From the NCBI GenBank assembly GCA_031267435.1, contig JAIRZB010000103.1, positions 1 through 5,194 on the forward strand: a DNA stretch of 5,194 nt. The letters are read 5' to 3'. The stretch is from Puniceicoccales bacterium (GTDB lineage Bacteria; Verrucomicrobiota; Verrucomicrobiia; Opitutales; LL51). Position numbers and translations under genes: made by a program. Every line of letters starts with the position of its first letter. Positions within the stretch are counted from its first letter, which is position 1. Below are positions 1-5,194 of this stretch, one piece after another. Under the pieces are notes generated by a model that searched no databases, was not told the DNA's origin, and was given only the letters and a program-made list of their open reading frames with translations.

Positions 1-25
1 GTTTGGCCGCTGGGTCAACTTTGTT

Positions 26-56
26 GCCCCGCCCGCGGCGAAGCCGCGGGCGGGGC
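26..56. repeat. Perfect GC-rich hairpin, 14-bp stem
   Basis: The 14-base arm at 26-39 is the exact reverse complement of 43-56, with a three-base GAA loop at 40-42. Every stem pair is G-C, so it would be very stable as RNA or as extruded single-stranded DNA. No T-run follows (the next bases are CTTAGGG), so it does not look like a standard intrinsic terminator. The bases at 52-57 can instead pair with 62-67, giving a competing fold. It lies directly before the multi-hairpin element at 58-177 and may belong to the same GC-rich block. No gene end can be recognised in bases 1-25. Confidence 0.85.
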
Positions 57-57
57 C

Positions 58-177
58 TTAGGGCCCCATGGGCGGCCGGTACCACGGGCGCTGCCCGTGG
101 TTCCGGCCGTATCCAGGTCCAGGGGGATGGATCCCCTGGCGGGGATTCTAAGGGCGCGCAGCCCTTAGTGGGGCTAA
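58..177. repeat. Cloverleaf-like intergenic element, left copy
   Basis: This is a stretch of nested and adjacent inverted repeats. The closing stem pairs 58-61 and 64-68 with 169-177 and bulges the GG at 62-63. Arm 1 (73-109) pairs 17 positions with one T-T mismatch and has a GCT loop at 90-92. Arm 2 has a basal helix 111-114/143-146 and an apical stem 119-125/133-139. Arm 3 has a perfect 8-bp stem, 148-155/161-168, with a five-base loop. Single T bases (110 and 147) separate the arms, and arm 3 abuts the closing strand. The fold is a four-way junction by hand pairing. The block is far GC-richer than the neighbouring genes. It ends about 40 nt before the exporter start, so it may lie in that gene's leader. 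No transposase or known repeat family is identified. Confidence 0.75.
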
Positions 178-217
178 ATATGATGTTTTTAGTGTTTGAA
201 GATTTCGAAAATCATGT

Positions 218-2014
218 ATGCTTCTGGCAATGCGTGAGCTCGGAACATGGAGTTTATTGGGTTATCTTCGCTTTTTGAACGATACAAAAAGTGAAGTTTT
301 AGTCGCAATTGTAACCGGAATAATTTACGGTTTATCGAGTGGTTTTGGCGTCCCAATGATTCTTAAGTACGCTTCGGATATTCTTTTTAGTGGCGAAAAA
401 ATTTCTGGAGTAATGCTTACGGGAATAGTACTGCTGCCCACGCTTATGATGTTCATTCGAGGGCTATCTGGTTTTTTAAGTTCCTACTATTTTGCATCCT
501 GTGGACAGCATATCGTTGAGAACTTGCGCATGATGATTTTCAAAAAAATTCAGCGTTTACACCTAGGATTCTTTAACGACTATCCTCCATCGGAACTCAT
601 TTCACGGTCAATTAATGCGAGCACCATCATTCAAACTAATTTGGTCGATATTTCGAGTGATATCATAACTCAAATGATGGTACTTATTGGGGCAACGAGC
701 TACTTGACCTACCTCTGTATCCGCCAATCCGAATTGTTTGTTTTACTTTTATTTCTCACAGCTTTACCATTATTTATTTTTCCAATTCGTAAAATTGGCC
801 ATCGTCTACGCCAAAAGTCTGGACAAATGCAGGTGCGTACGGCGGCAATTATTGACAAATTGAATCACAATCTATCGGCGATTAAGGAAGTACGTGCATT
901 TGGTTTAGAAAATCAAGAAATTGTACGTTACCGAAAGGCTTGCCATGCATTTTCCGAAGCATTTTTAAATGTAATCAAATATCAACTTATTATTTCACCA
1001 ATCGTGGAAATTTTATCAGCGGCAGGCGTTGGTTTTGCCATGTTCTATGCCTATGAGCGCGGACTAAAATTGGAAATTTTTATGTCTCTGGCAACGGCAC
1101 TCTATTTCGGCTATGATGCCATTAAACGTTTGGGTGACATCAGTAATAAAATTCAAACGAGTATGGCAGCCGTCGATCGCATCGAGGCCATTCTAAATGA
1201 ACCAGAAAAAATCGTCGATCCTAAAAATCCAGTTCATATTGGAAAATTGCAGGGCGATATCCAATTTCAAAATGTTACTTTTGCGTATACACCCGGTTGC
1301 GATGTGCTCCAAGAAATTAATGTCGAAATTCATCATGGCAAAACATATGCCTTTGTCGGAAGCAGTGGAGCAGGAAAATCAACGTTTGTCAATATGATTT
1401 TGCGCTTTTATGATCCCGATCGGGGCAGTATTTTAATCGATGACATCGACTTACGAGAAATGGCAAAATATGACCTGCGGCAAAACATCGGCTATGTGCC
1501 CCAGGATCCGGCATTGATCAATGATACGGTTTTTAACAATATTATTTGGGGAAGGCCCGACGCATCGTATGACGATGTGGCACGGGCGGCACAGGAAGCC
1601 TATGCCCATGATTTTATAACCAAAATGCCCAATGGCTACGATACGGTAATTGGCGAATCGGGAAACTGCTTGAGTGGAGGACAGCGGCAACGCATCGCCT
1701 TGGCACGCGTTTTTTTACGGAATTGTTCAATTTTAATTTTCGATGAGGCAACATCGGCACTCGATTCGGAAAGCCAATGGGCAATTTATAATGCAATTAA
1801 AGCTATCTCCCGGGACAAAACGGTGATCATGATCTCCCACCGCTTTAGCATGATGTCGATCGTGGATGAAGTGTTTGTTTTGGAAAATGGAAAAATTGTC
1901 GAACATGGGTCCCCGGGAAGTCTACTCGCGGACGGTACTCTCTATCGCAGGTTATGCGAAAACAATGGATGGAAAAATCGTGGAACCAAGATTGGGGAAG
2001 AATTTAAAGATTAG
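218..2014 (+). CDS. MsbA-like ABC exporter half-transporter (TMD-NBD fusion)
   Basis: This 598-residue inner-membrane protein fuses an exporter transmembrane domain to a nucleotide-binding domain and would act as a homodimer. Hydrophobic segments lie roughly at residues 26-50, 64-92, 148-168, 172-190, 252-278 and 286-302. The ATPase domain (about 345-590) is complete: A-loop Tyr357, Walker A GSSGAGKST at 381-389, Q-loop Gln429, signature LSGGQ at 485-489, Walker B with Asp509 and Glu510, D-loop SALD at 513-516 and switch His541. Length and layout match MsbA and related lipid or multidrug exporters (MsbA is about 580 residues). The neighbouring heptose epimerase gene favours a lipid A-core flippase role, but substrate cannot be read from sequence and a drug-type exporter remains possible. 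ATG 218 is the first start after an in-frame stop at 197-199. ATG 230 is an alternative, and neither has a clear Shine-Dalgarno sequence. The family call is secure; the substrate is inferred. Confidence 0.95.
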   Translation: MLLAMRELGTWSLLGYLRFLNDTKSEVLVAIVTGIIYGLSSGFGVPMILKYASDILFSGEKISGVMLTGIVLLPTLMMFIRGLSGFLSSYYFASCGQHIVENLRMMIFKKIQRLHLGFFNDYPPSELISRSINASTIIQTNLVDISSDIITQMMVLIGATSYLTYLCIRQSELFVLLLFLTALPLFIFPIRKIGHRLRQKSGQMQVRTAAIIDKLNHNLSAIKEVRAFGLENQEIVRYRKACHAFSEAFLNVIKYQLIISPIVEILSAAGVGFAMFYAYERGLKLEIFMSLATALYFGYDAIKRLGDISNKIQTSMAAVDRIEAILNEPEKIVDPKNPVHIGKLQGDIQFQNVTFAYTPGCDVLQEINVEIHHGKTYAFVGSSGAGKSTFVNMILRFYDPDRGSILIDDIDLREMAKYDLRQNIGYVPQDPALINDTVFNNIIWGRPDASYDDVARAAQEAYAHDFITKMPNGYDTVIGESGNCLSGGQRQRIALARVFLRNCSILIFDEATSALDSESQWAIYNAIKAISRDKTVIMISHRFSMMSIVDEVFVLENGKIVEHGSPGSLLADGTLYRRLCENNGWKNRGTKIGEEFKD

Positions 2015-2022
2015 GGTTGCTA

Positions 2023-2096
2023 GGACAAAAGCCAAGGCTTTGCCTTGTGGAGCATGGGACCCATGCTCCGCGCGGACATCCGCGCAGCTTTTGTCC
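2023..2096. repeat. Compact cloverleaf-like intergenic element
   Basis: This 74-base block is almost wholly palindromic. A perfect 10-bp closing stem, GGACAAAAGC (2023-2032) with GCTTTTGTCC (2087-2096), encloses three perfect hairpins. Arm 1 is 2033-2038/2042-2047 with a TTT loop. Arm 2 is GGAGCATGGG (2049-2058) with its complement at 2060-2069 around A2059. Arm 3 is 2070-2075/2080-2085 with an ACAT loop. Only T2048 and A2086 lie outside helices and loops, so the junction is four-way with almost no linker. Its size recalls tRNA, but the arm lengths and loops do not fit one. It begins 8 nt after the exporter stop and ends 19 nt before the first possible hldD ATG. No T-run follows. GC is about 61% (45 of 74), well above the flanking genes. 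Confidence 0.85.
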
Positions 2097-2115
2097 ATAA
2101 ACCTCAAAAAATGCA

Positions 2116-3114
2116 ATGGAATTTATGAGATTATCCGAAGGAAAAATTTTAGTAACCGGCGGCGCTGGATTAATCGGCAGTGCGGTAGTCTGGGCACTCA
2201 ATTGCTTGGATTTGGAAGATATTATCGTCTGCGATCGCCTATCGAACGATGATCGCTACAAAAATCTTATCCCCCTGGGTTTCCATGACTACGTCGACGC
2301 CGATGACCTTCTTACCTATTTAAAAAGTCCAGAAGGAACTGATATTAAAACCATTTTTCATCTTGGAGCGTGTGCGAATACGGCGGAATCCGATTGCCGG
2401 TTTTTAATGAAAAATAATTTTGAATTTACGAAAAACCTTGCCCAATACACCGTTGAACGCGGCATTCGTTTTGTGTATGCTTCATCTGCGGCAACCTATG
2501 GTGATGGCCAATATGGGATGGACGACGATGGGGTGGAAAAGTTACGGCCGCTTAATATGTATGCTTATTCGAAGCAATTATTTGACGTTTATTCACGGAA
2601 TATGAAACTATATGGCATAAAATATTTCAACGTATTCGGGCCGAACGAAAATCACAAAGGTTGCATGATGAGTATGGTTGCGCGCGCATACCGACAAGTT
2701 CGGGAAATGGGTAAGGTACAGTTGTTTAAAAGTTATCATCCCCAATATGCCGACGGCTATCAGGAACGCGACTTTTTGTACGTAAAAGATGCGGCTGATA
2801 TGACTATTTTTTTAGGCAATGTTCCCGAAAAAATCGATGGTCATGAAACGGCAGGTATTTACAATTGTGGTTCCGGGATAGCGAGTAGCTGGATTGATCT
2901 CGTTAAACCAATTTTTGAAATTTTAGGTAGACCACACCGCATTGAATTCATTGAAATGCCAGAAGTTTTGCGTGAAAAATATCAATATTACACCCGCGCC
3001 AATATTCAGAAATTGCGATCGATAGGTTACGAACGGCCATTGATGCCCCTAGGGGAGGCGGTCACAGATTACATTGCGAATTATCTTATACCGGAAAAAC
3101 GTCTTGGGGAATAG
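2116..3114 (+). CDS. hldD: ADP-L-glycero-D-manno-heptose 6-epimerase
   Basis: This cytoplasmic, NADP-dependent enzyme of the extended short-chain dehydrogenase family inverts C6 of ADP-D-glycero-D-manno-heptose. It gives the ADP-L,D-heptose used for the LPS inner core. The product has 332 residues; E. coli HldD has 310. The Rossmann motif TGGAGLIGS lies at residues 14-22. Strand YASSAATYG at 121-129 carries the active-site Ser/Thr region. The Tyr149-x3-Lys153 catalytic pair sits in YAYSK, and Lys181 in NHKG matches the second catalytic base of E. coli HldD (Lys178). The RDFLYVKD block at 218-225 is also family-typical. The sugar-loop sequence SYHPQYADGYQERDF is longer than in the E. coli enzyme. 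Two in-frame ATGs compete (2116 and 2125). Neither has a convincing Shine-Dalgarno sequence, and an in-frame stop at 2098-2100 bars anything earlier. ligA follows after 12 nt, so the two probably share a transcript. Confidence 0.95.
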   Translation: MEFMRLSEGKILVTGGAGLIGSAVVWALNCLDLEDIIVCDRLSNDDRYKNLIPLGFHDYVDADDLLTYLKSPEGTDIKTIFHLGACANTAESDCRFLMKNNFEFTKNLAQYTVERGIRFVYASSAATYGDGQYGMDDDGVEKLRPLNMYAYSKQLFDVYSRNMKLYGIKYFNVFGPNENHKGCMMSMVARAYRQVREMGKVQLFKSYHPQYADGYQERDFLYVKDAADMTIFLGNVPEKIDGHETAGIYNCGSGIASSWIDLVKPIFEILGRPHRIEFIEMPEVLREKYQYYTRANIQKLRSIGYERPLMPLGEAVTDYIANYLIPEKRLGE

Positions 3115-3117
3115 TAT

Positions 3118-3124
3118 TGGAGGA
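3118..3124 (+). promoter_or_regulatory. Strong ribosome binding site of ligA
   Basis: TGGAGGA at 3118-3124 contains the full GGAGG core (3119-3123), three bases before the ATG at 3127. This decides the ligA start. It lies in the 12-nt gap after the hldD stop (3112-3114), which supports translation of both genes from one message. The spacing is slightly shorter than usual. It is the only clear Shine-Dalgarno sequence in the window. Confidence 0.8.
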
Positions 3125-3126
3125 CT

Positions 3127-5136
3127 ATGGCTGCACTAACTTCGAAAGAAAAAAAGAAAATTCAAAAAAAAATTTTGCAGCTATACGCGGAAATCGAACG
3201 TCACAATCGGCTATACTACAAGGATTCGCGGCCTGAAATTTCGGATTTCGAGTATGATTGTTTGAAAAGCGAACTATTACACCTTGAATCGCTACTACCC
3301 AGTGAAATGGGAAAAATCGGCATCGGCGACGATCGCAGCGGCAATTTACTGACACACAAGCACCATGTACCGATGCTTAGCCTGGAAAATACCTACAATT
3401 TAGACGACATTTTTGATTTCGATGCACGCATTCGTAAATTATTAGCAACTGAAAAAAATATTGAATATGTTATTGAACCGAAAATCGATGGACTCGCGGT
3501 GAATTTGATTTACGAAAAAGGTCAACTAAAGTATGCATTGACGCGCGGAAATGGCTTCGAAGGCGATGATGTGACCGAAAATGTGAAAACAATTGAAGAC
3601 CTACCCTTTCATATCGCAAATGTTCCCGATTTAATTGAAATCCGCGGAGAAGTGTACATGGATGATGAGGTTTTTCAAGAAATTAACACGGAACGCGCTA
3701 GTGCGGGAGAAATTGTATTTGCAAATGCACGTAATTTAGCTTCGGGAACTCTAAAATTGATGGACAGTGAAGCGGTTCGATTGCGGCATTTAAAAATTTT
3801 ACTCTATGGAATGGGCGAAGGCAATTGTTTAGAAAAACAGAGTGAAGTCTATCCATTTTTACGGAACCTAGGACTTATTTCGCAAACTTACTATCATGTT
3901 ATTACAAATTTAGATAATATTGCGGCCATCATTCGGGACTTTGATCGGGAGCGAAAACAATTGCCATACGCAACCGATGGCGTCGTATTTAAGGTAAATG
4001 AGCGGGCATTACAAGAAAAATTAGGGGTGACAGCAAAGGCACCGCGTTGGGCATTTGCCTATAAATTTGAACCCGAACGCGCGGAAACAATTTTACGGAG
4101 CGTTACATTTCAAGTGGGGCGAACGGGCGTTGTTACACCGGTCGCGGAGTTGGAATCCGTTTATTTATCAGGGTCATGTGTAGCGCGGGCAACCCTACAC
4201 AATGCCGATGATATCATGAAGAAAGACATTCGCATCGGCGATACAGTGATCGTCGAAAAATCCGGTGAAATTATTCCAGCCATTGTGGGTGTAAAATTGG
4301 AAAATCGCCCAGAAAATGGCCTGGAAAAATTAATTTTTCCAAAAAATTGCCCCCATTGCAGTGCGCAGCTCATCCGTCTGCCTGAGGAAGTTGCCTGGCG
4401 TTGTCCCAATGCGGATTGTCAGGAACAAATTATCCAAAAAATTATTTATTTCGCTTCAAAAACTGCCATGAATATCGATGGTTTTGGAGAATCTGTCGTA
4501 CGCAAACTGATCGAGTTCGGTAAAATAAAAACCCCTGCAGATATCTATGCACTCCAAAAAGAGGACCTATATCTACTGGAAAATTTTGGCGAGAAATCTG
4601 TCAGTCGTTTGCTTTCCAATATTGAGTGTAGTAAAAAAACTGAACTTTGGCGATTCATTAATGCACTGGGAATTCCGTCGATTGGTGAAAAAATAGCGAA
4701 AGACTTGGCGAATCATTTTTACCATTGGGATACATTAGCGGTAGCTCCTTTGGCGGAACTTGAACGTATCCGTGGAATTGGTCGGAAAGTTGCCCAGGGA
4801 ATTTTGAATTATTTTCATGATTCAAAAAATTTAAATTTGTTCCAACAATTGCAAAAAATTGGCTTTGAATTTGAAAAAATTACAGCGCAATATAATCCAC
4901 ATTTTGAACAAAAAGTATTTGTTCTCACCGGAACGATGCAGCAATTTACGCGTAATCAGGCAAAGGCATTGATTGAAAAAAATGGAGGATTTGTCGCCAA
5001 TGCCTTATCCGTAAATGTAAATATTCTCATCGCAGGGACTGATGCAGGCCAAAAATTGGACGCTGCCCACAAAAAAAATATTCCAATTTGGACGGAAGCT
5101 GATTTTGCCGAAAAATTAACCCATATCGCTCCTTGA
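3127..5136 (+). CDS. ligA: NAD+-dependent DNA ligase LigA
   Basis: LigA seals 3'-OH/5'-phosphate nicks during replication and repair, using NAD+ to adenylate an active-site lysine. The 669-residue product matches the usual length (671 in E. coli). Domain Ia, which binds the nicotinamide part, is at about 10-65, with RHNRLYY at 25-31 and SDFEYD at 39-44. The adenylation domain follows, with catalytic Lys119 in KIDG (119-122), the GEVYM strand (174-178) and DGVVFKV (284-290). An OB fold lies at about 320-400. The zinc finger has Cys408, Cys411, Cys426 and Cys431. Helix-hairpin-helix repeats span about 445-565, with GIPSIGEKIAK and RGIGRKVA visible. A C-terminal BRCT domain covers about 594-669. 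All parts are in order and no damage is seen. The start is fixed by GGAGG just upstream. It is the second gene of a likely hldD-ligA transcription unit, with no evident functional link between the two. Confidence 0.98.
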   Translation: MAALTSKEKKKIQKKILQLYAEIERHNRLYYKDSRPEISDFEYDCLKSELLHLESLLPSEMGKIGIGDDRSGNLLTHKHHVPMLSLENTYNLDDIFDFDARIRKLLATEKNIEYVIEPKIDGLAVNLIYEKGQLKYALTRGNGFEGDDVTENVKTIEDLPFHIANVPDLIEIRGEVYMDDEVFQEINTERASAGEIVFANARNLASGTLKLMDSEAVRLRHLKILLYGMGEGNCLEKQSEVYPFLRNLGLISQTYYHVITNLDNIAAIIRDFDRERKQLPYATDGVVFKVNERALQEKLGVTAKAPRWAFAYKFEPERAETILRSVTFQVGRTGVVTPVAELESVYLSGSCVARATLHNADDIMKKDIRIGDTVIVEKSGEIIPAIVGVKLENRPENGLEKLIFPKNCPHCSAQLIRLPEEVAWRCPNADCQEQIIQKIIYFASKTAMNIDGFGESVVRKLIEFGKIKTPADIYALQKEDLYLLENFGEKSVSRLLSNIECSKKTELWRFINALGIPSIGEKIAKDLANHFYHWDTLAVAPLAELERIRGIGRKVAQGILNYFHDSKNLNLFQQLQKIGFEFEKITAQYNPHFEQKVFVLTGTMQQFTRNQAKALIEKNGGFVANALSVNVNILIAGTDAGQKLDAAHKKNIPIWTEADFAEKLTHIAP

Positions 5137-5194
5137 TTGGCCCAAAGGGCTCGCCAGCCCTTAGCCAGAGGGCTCTGCCCTCTGGACTCCCGCA
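5137..5194. repeat. Cloverleaf-like element, inverted partial copy
   Basis: Two adjacent hairpins start right after the ligA stop. The first pairs 5145-5151 with 5156-5162 (7 bp, CGCC loop). The second pairs 5165-5173 with 5177-5185 (perfect 9 bp, TCT loop). Read as reverse complement, the order GTCCAG-rich hairpin, CTAAGGGC hairpin, then TGGGCCAA matches 117-177 of the left element (GTCCAGGG, CTAAGGGC, TGGGGCTAA). The left copy has eight extra bases between the two arms. The bases 5186-5194 would begin a further arm, cut by the window edge. It could help stop transcription after ligA, but no T-run is seen. Confidence 0.7.

Noticed and set aside
58..177. Insertion sequence or CRISPR array
   Set aside because: There is no transposase, no clear target duplication, and no regularly spaced identical repeats. 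The arms differ from each other in sequence.
179..184. TATGAT as a sigma70 -10 box for the exporter gene
   Set aside because: The hexamer is close to TATAAT, but the region about 17 bp upstream is a GC-rich hairpin arm with nothing like TTGACA, so a promoter cannot be supported.
3..278. A 91-residue open frame through the left GC-rich region
   Set aside because: It begins with a TTG in the window edge, runs through palindromes that happen to lack stops, is rich in Arg/Gly/Pro/Ala and resembles no protein. It is a by-product of GC-rich repeats.
2023..2096. tRNA gene suggested by the 74-base cloverleaf shape
   Set aside because: The closing stem is 10 bp instead of 7, the middle arm has a 10-bp stem with no 7-base anticodon loop, the third arm lacks the TTCRA-type T loop, and no CCA-like 3' end follows.
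1866..2252. Open frame of 128 residues spanning the exporter end and hldD start
   Set aside because: It lies out of frame over two well-supported genes and crosses the palindromic element, with no recognisable domain.
5145..5185. Intrinsic terminator after ligA
   Set aside because: The hairpins are stable but followed by GACTCCCGCA with no T-run, and the same structures occur in front of genes, so a repeat element is the better description. Some transcription-stopping effect is not excluded.

Overview
The window reads as a chromosomal piece from a Gram-negative (diderm) bacterium. It encodes an ADP-heptose epimerase, whose product is an inner-core lipopolysaccharide (LPS) sugar, and an MsbA-like ABC exporter of the type that flips lipid A-core. 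It also encodes a bacterial NAD+-dependent DNA ligase. The genes are AT-leaning, with many A/T third positions, while the short intergenic gaps are strikingly GC-rich. No phylum can be named securely. A low-GC, LPS-bearing lineage with GC-rich intergenic palindromes fits, and the PVC group is one weak guess.

Layout, left to right, all genes on the + strand: 1-217 holds a perfect GC-rich hairpin (26-56) followed by a multi-hairpin element (58-177). Next come an MsbA-like ABC exporter (218-2014), a second, more compact multi-hairpin element (2023-2096), hldD (2116-3114), and ligA (3127-5136), which follows hldD by 12 nt and has a strong Shine-Dalgarno sequence. A third multi-hairpin element starts right after the ligA stop and runs off the window end (5137-5194).

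How the genes relate: the exporter and hldD plausibly both serve LPS assembly, one moving the lipid A-core across the inner membrane and the other making the L,D-heptose donor. ligA is a replication and repair housekeeping gene that seems to share a transcript with hldD. The proteins look intact, with all catalytic motifs present.

The most unusual content is between the genes. Elements 58-177 and 2023-2096 each fold on paper as a near-perfect four-way junction: a closing stem plus three hairpin arms, with at most a few unpaired bases at the junction. Their arm sequences differ. The partial element at 5137-5194 matches part of 58-177 in reverse-complement orientation. This points to a dispersed family of cloverleaf-like intergenic repeats, conserved more in architecture than in sequence. 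Whether such a family has already been described cannot be settled here.
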